8,222 bases of DNA from Bacteroidales bacterium (GTDB taxonomy: Bacteria; Bacteroidota; Bacteroidia; Bacteroidales; Bacteroidaceae). This document shows, one piece after another, positions 1 through 6,498 of the stretch. How positions within the stretch are numbered: the first letter of the stretch is position 1; each line of letters begins with the position of its first letter. The translations under genes and the position numbers were made by a program. The DNA lies in NCBI GenBank assembly GCA_030523385.1, contig JAUNIV010000089.1, positions 1-8,222 on the forward strand, read 5' to 3'. The notes under the pieces were generated by a model. The model searched no databases. It saw only the letters and a list, made by a program, of their open reading frames with translations, and had not been told where the DNA came from.

Positions 1-48
1 CTAACTCTCAATTTTAGATTGTGTAATTCGCAAAGTATTTCTTTTTGA
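1..48. other. Left-edge segment unrelated to the hydrolase; open tail on plus strand
   Basis: This stretch lies just beyond the hydrolase stop codon. No frame of its minus strand continues that protein: the GMNH-type motif expected next is absent. On the plus strand, frame 1 is open from the first base and reads LTLNFRLCNSQSISF before a TGA at 46-48, directly next to the hydrolase stop. It could be the end of a gene entering from the left, for example in an inserted element, or chance. I do not recognise the peptide, and no terminal repeat can be shown from one end alone. Confidence 0.25.
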
Positions 49-891
49 CTATATCAATAACAATTCGGCACGGGGAGCTGCCTGTTTCAGCAACTCGGCA
101 TCCTGCACAGACACCTGTATGTCTGTTCGTCCCTGCACAACCAGCATCGGAACTTTCAGCGAAGCTATCAGCTTTTGCGGGTCATAACGATACCATGAAA
201 TCAGATAAGGCTGTACCGAAGGACGGAACAAGGCTTGCAAATACACAGGCACATCGGCCACTTCTCTCCCTTCCTTCAGCGAGGCATTGATGTCAGCTAC
301 CTGCTTCTGCACTGCTTCTGGAGTCATCTGTGCCGCTACTTGCGCTTCAATGATTTCATAAGCCGGACGTCCGGCTCCTGCCAACGAAACATAACCTTTC
401 GCTTTTGTGTTTTTCCTGCAAGCCTCCAAACCGATAAGCGCACCTTCACTATGGCCCACAATGACAACACCTTTAAATCGTTTATCAGCCATCAGAAGTT
501 CTATCCAACCTTCCACATCGGCAATGTAATGTTCGAAACGAAGTTCGGATTCCTGCAAATCTGCCGAAGCACTGGATGCTACACCTCTCTTGTCGAATCG
601 CAAAACAGGGATACCATTCTTTGCCAACCCTTCTGCCAAATATTTCAAAGAATTGTTATTCATGTTTCCCACGGCGGTATTGCCGTCCATGTCCGTAGGT
701 CCGGAACCTGCTATGAGCAGTGCCACCACGGAAGGAGATTTCATGCCATCGGGCAAAGTGAGTTTTCCGTATATGGTTCCCGTAGAAGTATTCAGACTCA
801 TGGATTCTTCCTGTAAAGTTGCTTGCTGTGCCGAGAGTGACAACAAAGAAAATGCGAGCAAAGATAAAAAGAGAAAAAAGATTCGTTTCAT
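49..891 (-). CDS. Secreted alpha/beta hydrolase, C-terminally truncated (probably inactive)
   Basis: A serine hydrolase of the alpha/beta fold (esterase/peptidase-like; substrate unknown), exported to the periplasm. The N-terminus is a signal peptide (MKR, a Leu/Phe-rich core, then SLSAQQ). The family stretch AGSGPTDMDGN follows, then RFDKRG, the nucleophile elbow GHSEG with Ser148, and VVQGRTDIQV with the likely acid Asp257. The protein stops at residue 280 with AELLLI. Relatives normally continue there with a GMNH-like motif carrying the catalytic His, so that residue is missing and activity is doubtful. I chose the ATG at 891 because the signal peptide begins there and a TATTTTTG promoter element lies at 924-931. 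An in-frame ATG at 954 would put 21 unusual residues ahead of the signal peptide and start upstream of that promoter. It shares its strand with the AraC gene, 133 bp away, and has its own promoter-like site, so it need not be co-transcribed. Fold assignment is secure; the effect of the truncation is inferred. Confidence 0.85.
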   Translation of the reverse strand: MKRIFFLFLSLLAFSLLSLSAQQATLQEESMSLNTSTGTIYGKLTLPDGMKSPSVVALLIAGSGPTDMDGNTAVGNMNNNSLKYLAEGLAKNGIPVLRFDKRGVASSASADLQESELRFEHYIADVEGWIELLMADKRFKGVVIVGHSEGALIGLEACRKNTKAKGYVSLAGAGRPAYEIIEAQVAAQMTPEAVQKQVADINASLKEGREVADVPVYLQALFRPSVQPYLISWYRYDPQKLIASLKVPMLVVQGRTDIQVSVQDAELLKQAAPRAELLLI

Positions 892-923
892 AATATTGGG
901 GTATTGAAGTTTATTTGTTTCGA

Positions 924-955
924 CAAAAATAGCAAAAAAACATTTCATATACATA
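924..955 (-). promoter_or_regulatory. Candidate promoter of the hydrolase gene
   Basis: On the minus strand, TATTTTTG (924-931) matches the Bacteroidetes -7 consensus TAnnTTTG exactly. Twenty bases upstream, TATG (952-955) differs by one base from the -33 box TTTG. The site lies 32 bases ahead of the ATG at 891 and supports that start. Matched by eye only. Confidence 0.45.
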
Positions 956-971
956 TTCAGTATGATTTTTC

Positions 972-988
972 CCTGCTTTTCATGCAGG
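972..988. other. Small hairpin between the AraC gene and the hydrolase
   Basis: CCTGC (972-976) and GCAGG (984-988) form a 5-bp stem with a 7-base loop. It lies 37 bases beyond the AraC stop codon. No T-run follows it on the minus strand, so it is not a standard intrinsic terminator. It may sit in read-through RNA between the two genes. Confidence 0.2.
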
Positions 989-1024
989 CGGCTGTAATTT
1001 TAGTAGTATTTTTATCTTTCGATT

Positions 1025-1894
1025 TTAGTTTCTTACGCGATACTCGCCGGGAGTCATTCCCGTCCATTTCTTGAAGAATTTGCAGAAAGAGGCCTGGTCG
1101 GAGAAATGCAAGTCGGCAGCTATTCCCTGTATAGAGAATTTGTCTGCTTTCAACAAAGTCATGGCGTATTGAATCAGTTCGTGGCAAATCACATCGTGTG
1201 GTGTCTTGCCCATTACCTCCTTGATGATGCGCGACAAGTGTTTGGAAGAGATACCCAACTCGTTGGCATAAAAGTCCACGAGGTGTTCTGTCCGGAAGTG
1301 TTGCCTGACCAGACGGATAAACGACACCATAACCACATCGCGTTTGCTCAATGCAGACGGAAGTGCGTTCTTTCCTTTCAGCCGGGCAAAGGCTATGTTC
1401 CCCAATTCAAGCATGAAACTCTTGAAATAAACGCATGCCAGTTCCTGCCTGTAGCAATGCGTCGGATTGCCCAATGCCGAAGCGAGCAACAGGAATTGCC
1501 GTTCGAGTATTTCGCATTCCTCTCTTGAAAGCGAAAGGACGGGAGAATAAAACCGATTGACCAGATAGCTGTCCGGACAGGGCTTGAAATTGGCAAGCGA
1601 TTCGTTGGTAAACTCCCTGCCGGGCAGTAGACAATAGGCACGCAAGTCGGCAGAAGCATGCAACACACGGAAATCTGCCCAATCCATCATGTCCAACAAA
1701 GAACATTCCGGCATCTCATGTTCTTTCCCATTTACCACAACCTGCAATTTCCCTTGACTCACCAATATAAACAGATGGCATCCTGTGATGTCCCTCCCCA
1801 CTAACTTTTCAAATTCGGAAGGAAGCACCAGCGTCACCTTGCCAGCAAGCACACAGGCCGGCGAAGACTGTAACATCAGTTCTTGGGGATTCAT
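1025..1894 (-). CDS. AraC-family transcriptional regulator
   Basis: A cytoplasmic DNA-binding regulator of 289 residues, probably controlling the divergent efflux operon. The N-terminal ~150 residues look like a cupin-type sensing domain of the AraC kind, with a strand-rich segment around HLFILVSQGKLQVVVNG. The C-terminal ~100 residues carry the two helix-turn-helix motifs: the first around LGISSKHLSRIIKEVMGKTP and the second around IAADLHFSDQASFCKFFKKW, followed by TGMTPGEYR, a hallmark ending for the family. I chose the ATG at 1894 (MNPQELML) over an in-frame ATG at 1951, because a promoter match at 1921-1952 would place the transcript start downstream of the longer one. The gene is divergent from the RND adaptor gene, with 207 bp between them containing three TGGACAAA sites. 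The arrangement suggests a local regulator; the inducing ligand is unknown. Confidence 0.93.
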   Translation of the reverse strand: MNPQELMLQSSPACVLAGKVTLVLPSEFEKLVGRDITGCHLFILVSQGKLQVVVNGKEHEMPECSLLDMMDWADFRVLHASADLRAYCLLPGREFTNESLANFKPCPDSYLVNRFYSPVLSLSREECEILERQFLLLASALGNPTHCYRQELACVYFKSFMLELGNIAFARLKGKNALPSALSKRDVVMVSFIRLVRQHFRTEHLVDFYANELGISSKHLSRIIKEVMGKTPHDVICHELIQYAMTLLKADKFSIQGIAADLHFSDQASFCKFFKKWTGMTPGEYRVRN

Positions 1895-1920
1895 CTCTCT
1901 GTCGTTATATGTTTCTGCCG

Positions 1921-1952
1921 CAAATATAGGAAGAATGTCCCAAATGGACAAA
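1921..1952 (-). promoter_or_regulatory. Promoter of the AraC regulator gene
   Basis: On the minus strand, TTTG (1949-1952) and TATATTTG (1921-1928) are separated by 20 bases. Both match the Bacteroidetes -33 and -7 elements exactly. Transcription would start near 1915, about 20 bases before the ATG at 1894. The -33 box lies inside a TGGACAAA copy, so a protein bound there would compete with RNA polymerase. Confidence 0.6.
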
Positions 1953-1954
1953 CC
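1942..1954. promoter_or_regulatory. Candidate operator copy 1 (AAATGGACAAACC)
   Basis: This 13-base sequence recurs exactly at 2004-2016, and its core TGGACAAA recurs inverted at 2026-2033. It covers the -33 box of the AraC promoter. A repeated motif in the space between a divergent AraC gene and its likely target is best explained as a binding site for that regulator. This is inference from position and repetition. Confidence 0.5.
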
Positions 1955-2003
1955 ATCAAGAAAAACAGCCTGTCTATTTCCTAATAATGATTAACGATGA
2001 GCA

Positions 2004-2033
2004 AAATGGACAAACCTATATGGCATTTGTCCA
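2004..2033. promoter_or_regulatory. Candidate operator pair (copies 2 and 3, inverted)
   Basis: Copy 2, AAATGGACAAACC (2004-2016), is identical to copy 1. Copy 3, TTTGTCCA (2026-2033), is the exact reverse complement of the TGGACAAA core. Copies 2 and 3 form an inverted pair with centres 19 bases apart, about two helical turns, as expected for a dimeric regulator. They lie 69-98 bases ahead of the adaptor start codon. Confidence 0.5.
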
Positions 2034-2055
2034 AACGATGTAAACCGATGGTGGC

Positions 2056-2063
2056 TATTTTCG
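2056..2063 (+). promoter_or_regulatory. Weak candidate -7 element of the efflux operon
   Basis: TATTTTCG differs by one base from TAnnTTTG. No TTTG lies at the usual ~20-base distance: the nearest, at 2026-2029, leaves a 26-base spacer and is part of operator copy 3. A weak core promoter beside an operator fits activator-dependent expression. This is the best match I see upstream of the operon, not a firm call. Confidence 0.3.
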
Positions 2064-2101
2064 CGTCCGAATCAGAAATATTAATCATCAAAACATAAGG
2101 A

Positions 2102-3184
2102 ATGAAAATAAAAAACATCATTTTATTCGGTACGGCATTGCTGCTCACTGCATGCAAGCAAGGAGAAAGGCAGCAACCGACAGAAGAGGAATATCCGCTG
2201 CTGACTTTAAAACCGACAGACAGGGAATTGTCCGTGAAATATTCCGCAGTCATAGAAGGCAAGCAGGACGTAGAGATACGCCCGCAAGTATCGGGCACCC
2301 TTACCCGGGTGTGCGTGGAAGAAGGTGCCCGCGTCCGAAAAGGAGAAGTGTTGTTCGTTATTGATCAAGTGCCCTATCAGGCAGCTTTGCAGAAAGCCCA
2401 GGCAACGGTAGCCACTGCCGAAGCAAACCTCGCCACTGCCCGACTGAACTTAGAAGGAAAAGAAGAACTGTTCAGAAACAAGGTAGTATCTGACTTCGAC
2501 CTACGCACCACGCAGAATGCCTGCAAAAGTGCCGAAGCTGCCTTGCTCCAGGCACAGGCCGAATTGCGTGATGCCGCCAATAACCTTTCATATACCGAAG
2601 TGAAAAGTCCGGTAGATGGCTTTGCAGGCATGACCGCCTTCCGCGTGGGTGCATTGGTCAGTCCGACCATGAGTGAACCACTCATCAGTGTATCCGACAA
2701 TTCAGACATGTATGTCTATTTCTCATTGACCGAAAAACAGGCATTGTCACTGACCGCCCAGTATGGTTCGTTAGACAAAGCATTGGCCTCATTTCCCGAA
2801 GTGTCATTAGAGTTGAACGACGGAAGCCTGTACGGACAAAAAGGACGGGTGGATGTCATCAGTGGCATCATCGACCGGACAACAGGCACCGTGCAGATGC
2901 GTGCCTGCTTCAGCAATGCAGACCGACGCCTAATGAGTGGCGGAGTGGCAAACATCATTATACCTTATTATAGGGAGCAATGCCTTGTCATCCCACAAGG
3001 AGCCACCTACGAAATACAAAATCGTTTCTTTGCCTATAAGGTAGTAGATGGCAAGGCAGTATCTACCGCTATCGAGGTCTTCAAGATAGACAACGGACGA
3101 GAGTACATCGTAGAAAGCGGCTTGCAGGAGGGCGACGTCATCGTTGCCGAAGGGGCAGGACTTATCAAAGTTAATGAAGAATGA
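2102..3184 (+). CDS. RND efflux periplasmic adaptor (membrane fusion lipoprotein, AcrA/MexA type)
   Basis: This 360-residue adaptor couples an inner-membrane RND pump to an outer-membrane channel. The N-terminus is a lipoprotein signal ending in LLLTAC, with Cys18 as the lipidated residue, so the protein is membrane-anchored. The lipoyl/barrel-sandwich half-motif follows (VEIRPQVSGTL and EEGARVRKGEVLFVID, about 57-88). An alpha-helical hairpin, rich in Ala, Gln and Glu, spans about 92-162. The second lipoyl half (YTEVKSPVDGFAG, about 164-176), the beta-barrel (about 200-290) and the membrane-proximal domain (about 290-360) follow. Length is normal for the family. Upstream TAAGGA abuts the ATG, and the lipoprotein signal confirms the start. 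The pump gene starts 58 bp downstream on the same strand, so the two form one operon. Family and role are secure; the exported compounds cannot be read from sequence. Confidence 0.95.
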   Translation: MKIKNIILFGTALLLTACKQGERQQPTEEEYPLLTLKPTDRELSVKYSAVIEGKQDVEIRPQVSGTLTRVCVEEGARVRKGEVLFVIDQVPYQAALQKAQATVATAEANLATARLNLEGKEELFRNKVVSDFDLRTTQNACKSAEAALLQAQAELRDAANNLSYTEVKSPVDGFAGMTAFRVGALVSPTMSEPLISVSDNSDMYVYFSLTEKQALSLTAQYGSLDKALASFPEVSLELNDGSLYGQKGRVDVISGIIDRTTGTVQMRACFSNADRRLMSGGVANIIIPYYREQCLVIPQGATYEIQNRFFAYKVVDGKAVSTAIEVFKIDNGREYIVESGLQEGDVIVAEGAGLIKVNEE

Positions 3185-3199
3185 GGTTACCACATACAA

Positions 3200-3220
3200 T
3201 TCTTCATTCTTCGTTCTTCA
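3200..3220 (+). repeat. Three tandem 7-bp repeats (TTCTTCA/G) before the pump gene
   Basis: TTCTTCA, TTCTTCG and TTCTTCA follow one another without a gap in the space between the adaptor stop and the pump start, ending 22 bases before the ATG. The tract is pyrimidine-rich on the plus strand. The reverse complement of part of it occurs at the end of the adaptor gene: 3173-3181 pairs with 3214-3222, and 3176-3184 pairs with 3204-3212. The transcript could therefore fold across the adaptor stop codon. Confidence 0.6.
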
Positions 3221-3242
3221 TTTAAAAAATTCTCCATTTAAT

Positions 3243-6200
3243 ATGAATTTACAGCATTTCATCGACCGTCCCATCCTTTCGATGGTTATCTCGGTCATTA
3301 TCCTGGTAGCAGGACTTATCGGGCTTTATGCCCTTTCCGTGGAGCAATATCCCGACATTGCCCCACCCACCGTAGTTGTCAGCACCACCTATAGCGGCGC
3401 CAATGCCGAGGCTGTGCAGAAAAGTGTCATAGCCCCACTGGAGGAAGCCATCAACGGTGTAGAAAACATGACCTACATGACCTCTACGGCAAGCAATTCG
3501 GGCAGTGCAGAAATCACCATCTACTTCAAGCAAGGAAGCGATGCCGACATGGCAGCTGTGAACGTGCAGAACAAAGTAGCCACAGCCACTTCGCTACTGC
3601 CTGCCGAAGTGACCAAAGTGGGTGTGACCACTGCCAAACGGCAGAACAGCATGCTAAAGATTTTCGGATTGTATAGTCCGAAAGGCACATACGATGAGAC
3701 ATTCCTGACGAATTATCTCGCCATCAATGTAAAGCCCCAACTGCAACGCATATCGGGCGTGGGCGAGGTGAGCGTAATGGGTGGCGACTACGCCATGCGC
3801 ATTTGGCTGAAACCCGACGTGATGGCACAATACGGACTGACGCCTGCCGACGTGGAGGCAGCACTCTCCGGACAGAACGTGGAAGCATCGGCAGGTGCTA
3901 TCGGCGAAGACTCGAAGAACGTCTATCAATACACACTGAAATATCGCGGACGACTGGAAACGGAACAAGAGTTCGAAGAGATTGTTATCAAAGCATATAC
4001 CGACGGACGAGTGTTGCGGCTTCGGGATGTGGCCGATGTGGAATTGGGCGCACAGAGTTATGCCTACACGGGCACTGTGAACGGCGCACCGGGCAGCACG
4101 TGCAAGATCAATCAGATTTCGGGAACGAACGCCAACGAAATCATTATCAACATAGATAAGTATCTGGAGGAACTGAAAGGAAGCTTGCCACCCGACATGG
4201 AGGTAGTGGAACTGGTCAGTACCAAATACTTTCTGGATGCTTCCATCCACGAGGTCATCAAGACCCTCCTGGAAGCCATCATCCTCGTGGTACTGGTGGT
4301 GTATGTATTCTTGCAGAACCTGCGCTCTACATTGATTCCTTTGGTCGGCATACTGGTTTCGCTCATCGGTACTTTTGCCGCCATCTACGTGGCAGGTTTC
4401 AGCATCAACCTGCTGACGCTCTTCGCCCTGGTGCTCGCCATCGGTACGATTGTCGATGATGCCATCATCGTGGTAGAGGCGGTGCAGACACGTTTCGACG
4501 AAGGCTATCGCTCGCCCTACCAGGCATCTATCGATGCCATGAACGGTATAGCTTCTGCCATCGTCACTTCTACATTGGTCTTTATGGCGGTGTTCGTGCC
4601 CGTATCGTTCATGGGTGGCACGTCGGGTGTGTTCTATACGCAGTTTGGTGTCACCATGGCCGTGGCAGTAGGTATTTCGGCTATCAATGCTTTGACCCTC
4701 TCGCCTGCCCTCTGTGCCTTGATACTGACTCCTAACGAAATTCTGGTAGAAGGGAAACGCCCGAAGTTCTCTACCCGTTTCCGCATGGCGTTCGATTCGG
4801 CTTTCCGCCGCTTAGTGTTGAAGTATAAAGGTGGAGTGAAGTTCTTTATCAAGCGCAAATGGTTGGCATGGGCTTCGTTAGGATTCGCTTTAGTGGTGCT
4901 CTGCTATCTGATGAACACTACAAAGACAGGATTGGTGCCGAATGAAGACACCGGTGCCATCTTCATCAATCTGGATGCTCCGGCAGGCAACACACTGGCA
5001 GAAACCGCTGCCACCATGCACCGGGTGGAAGAGATCTTGATGGAAGTACCACAGATTGAAGATTTCAGCATGGTGGCAGGCCAGGGCGGTGCATCGCATG
5101 GCATGTTCATCATCCGCTTGAAGCATTGGGACGAACGTCCAGGCAAAGAGAACAGCCTGAATGCCGTGTGCGAAGAGATTTACCGTCGAACGGAACACAT
5201 CAAGAGTGCCAACCTCTTTGTCTATTCCTCGCCCATGATTGGAGGCTACGGTTCGGGAAACAACTTTGAAATCTATGTGCAAGACCGTGCAGGCAAGGGA
5301 GTGGATGCACTGAGCCAGGTGACCAACCGCTTTATCGAAGAGTTGAACAAACGCCCCGAAATACAGATGGCACTCACCTCGTTCAGTGCCAACTTCCCGC
5401 AGTATCGGGTAGATATAGACGAGACGAAGTGTCAACGCTACGGAACCACCACGGGCGAAGTGCTGGATGTACTCTCCGGCTATTTAGGCAGTGTATATGC
5501 TTCCAACTTCAACCGCTTCACCAAACTCTATCGCGTTATCATGCAGGCACCTTCGGAGAGCCGGAGCAACCTTCATTCTTTAGATAATATCTTTGTTAAG
5601 ACCAACGGAGGCATGACACCCGTCAGCCAATTCGTTACGCTGACCAAGACCTACGGTGCCGAATCATTGTCACGCTTCAACATGTTCTCCGCCATTTGCG
5701 TGCAAGGTATGCCGGCATCGGGTTACAGTTCGGGCGATGCCATCCGTGCCATCGCCGAAGTGGCAAGTCATACGCTGCCCACAGGTTATAGCTATGAACC
5801 GGGAGGTATGACGCGCGAAGAGCAACAAAATGCCGGCTCGTATGACACAGCCATCATCTACGGGGTCTGCATCCTGTTCATTTACCTGATACTTTGCGCA
5901 CTCTATGAAAGTCTGTTCGTTCCGTTGGCAGTGATTCTCTCCGTGCCCTTCGGACTGATGGGTAGTTTCTTCTTCGCCCATCTGTGGGGACTAGAGAACA
6001 ACATCTACCTGCAAACAGGACTTATCATGCTTATCGGTCTGCTCTCTAAAACGGCCATCCTGCTGACGGAATATGCCACTGAACGACGCAAAGCAGGCAT
6101 GTCGCTCACACAGGCAGCCATGACTGCCGCAAGCGTCCGTCTGCGTCCTATCCTGATGACTGCGCTTACGATGGTTTTCGGCTTGCTTCCGCTGATGTTT

Positions 6201-6386
6201 GCTTCGGGTGTAGGTGCCAATGGCAATTCAACATTGGGCGTAGGTGCAGTGGGCGGCATGCTGGTGGGTACCATCGCTTTGCTCTTCGTTACTCCGGTCT
6301 TCTTCATTACCTTCCAATATGTGGAAGAAAAAGTGATGAGCCGGAAAAGAAAGAGAAAAGAAGAATCTCTCTGCGACAGCATGTAG
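3243..6386 (+). CDS. RND multidrug efflux permease, HAE1 family (AcrB-like)
   Basis: A 1047-residue inner-membrane proton antiporter that would move amphiphilic compounds out through the adaptor and an outer-membrane channel. It opens with the family start MNLQHFIDRPILSMVISV (TM1) followed by EQYPDIAPPTV. The first periplasmic porter loop comes next, TM2-TM6 (about 336-540), TM7 (about 540-556), the second periplasmic loop, and TM8-TM12 (about 866-1029). The proton relay is intact: Asp405-Asp406 in TM4 (VDDAIIVVE), Lys936 in TM10 (LLSKTAILLTEYA) and Arg968 in TM11 (RLRPILMT). Length matches AcrB relatives. I chose the ATG at 3243; an in-frame ATG at 3144 lies inside the adaptor gene and would add 33 non-family residues. 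No clear Shine-Dalgarno precedes the start, only AT-rich sequence. No outer-membrane factor gene follows. Substrates unknown. Confidence 0.97.
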   Translation: MNLQHFIDRPILSMVISVIILVAGLIGLYALSVEQYPDIAPPTVVVSTTYSGANAEAVQKSVIAPLEEAINGVENMTYMTSTASNSGSAEITIYFKQGSDADMAAVNVQNKVATATSLLPAEVTKVGVTTAKRQNSMLKIFGLYSPKGTYDETFLTNYLAINVKPQLQRISGVGEVSVMGGDYAMRIWLKPDVMAQYGLTPADVEAALSGQNVEASAGAIGEDSKNVYQYTLKYRGRLETEQEFEEIVIKAYTDGRVLRLRDVADVELGAQSYAYTGTVNGAPGSTCKINQISGTNANEIIINIDKYLEELKGSLPPDMEVVELVSTKYFLDASIHEVIKTLLEAIILVVLVVYVFLQNLRSTLIPLVGILVSLIGTFAAIYVAGFSINLLTLFALVLAIGTIVDDAIIVVEAVQTRFDEGYRSPYQASIDAMNGIASAIVTSTLVFMAVFVPVSFMGGTSGVFYTQFGVTMAVAVGISAINALTLSPALCALILTPNEILVEGKRPKFSTRFRMAFDSAFRRLVLKYKGGVKFFIKRKWLAWASLGFALVVLCYLMNTTKTGLVPNEDTGAIFINLDAPAGNTLAETAATMHRVEEILMEVPQIEDFSMVAGQGGASHGMFIIRLKHWDERPGKENSLNAVCEEIYRRTEHIKSANLFVYSSPMIGGYGSGNNFEIYVQDRAGKGVDALSQVTNRFIEELNKRPEIQMALTSFSANFPQYRVDIDETKCQRYGTTTGEVLDVLSGYLGSVYASNFNRFTKLYRVIMQAPSESRSNLHSLDNIFVKTNGGMTPVSQFVTLTKTYGAESLSRFNMFSAICVQGMPASGYSSGDAIRAIAEVASHTLPTGYSYEPGGMTREEQQNAGSYDTAIIYGVCILFIYLILCALYESLFVPLAVILSVPFGLMGSFFFAHLWGLENNIYLQTGLIMLIGLLSKTAILLTEYATERRKAGMSLTQAAMTAASVRLRPILMTALTMVFGLLPLMFASGVGANGNSTLGVGAVGGMLVGTIALLFVTPVFFITFQYVEEKVMSRKRKRKEESLCDSM

Positions 6387-6391
6387 CACAA

Positions 6392-6417
6392 TGCCACAAA
6401 CTTAGAAAAGTCTGGCA
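6392..6417 (+). other. Imperfect hairpin after the pump gene
   Basis: TGCCA (6392-6396) pairs with TGGCA (6413-6417), and ACTT (6400-6403) pairs with AAGT (6408-6411) around an AGAA loop, with small bulges. It begins 6 bases past the pump stop codon. No T-run follows, so it is at best a weak terminator or an RNA-stabilising structure at the end of the efflux operon. Confidence 0.3.
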
Positions 6418-6447
6418 CGAATTTAACAGAATCTCCACTTTTATCCT

Positions 6448-6455
6448 TACCTTTG
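6448..6455 (+). promoter_or_regulatory. Candidate -7 promoter element of the AlbA_2 gene
   Basis: TACCTTTG matches TAnnTTTG exactly and lies 43 bases before the ATG at 6499. The upstream partner is poor: TTTA at 6422-6425, 22 bases away, is the closest to a -33 box. Its presence suggests that the AlbA_2 gene is transcribed separately from the efflux operon. Confidence 0.45.
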
Positions 6456-6490
6456 TATATGAATTGGGATATTGTACCCTAACAATAATA

Positions 6491-6495
6491 AGGAA
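6491..6495 (+). promoter_or_regulatory. Ribosome binding site deciding the AlbA_2 start
   Basis: AGGAA lies three bases ahead of the ATG at 6499. It is the clearest Shine-Dalgarno-like site in the window. It favours this start over the in-frame ATG at 6472, which has no such site. Confidence 0.5.
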
Positions 6496-6498
6496 ACG

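Noticed and set aside
235..816. Plus-strand ORF of 193 codons opposite the hydrolase
   Set aside because: It runs antisense through a well-recognised hydrolase, and its Cys/His/Phe-rich product resembles no family.
957..1187. Minus-strand ORF overlapping the end of the AraC gene
   Set aside because: It overlaps the second helix-turn-helix of the AraC protein in another frame and shows no domain.
3144..3242. Longer start for the RND pump
   Set aside because: It would begin inside the adaptor gene and add 33 residues not seen in RND pumps, which start at MNLQHFIDRP-type sequences.
3654..4250. Minus-strand ORF of 198 codons inside the pump gene
   Set aside because: It is antisense to conserved RND coding sequence; the His/Cys-rich product is typical of a shadow frame.
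4890..5435. Minus-strand ORF of 181 codons inside the pump gene
   Set aside because: It is antisense to the RND periplasmic domain with no recognisable motifs or start signals.
6459..6482. Seven-codon ORF ahead of the AlbA_2 gene as a leader peptide
   Set aside because: It has no ribosome binding site and no attenuator structure around it; an ORF this short is expected by chance.
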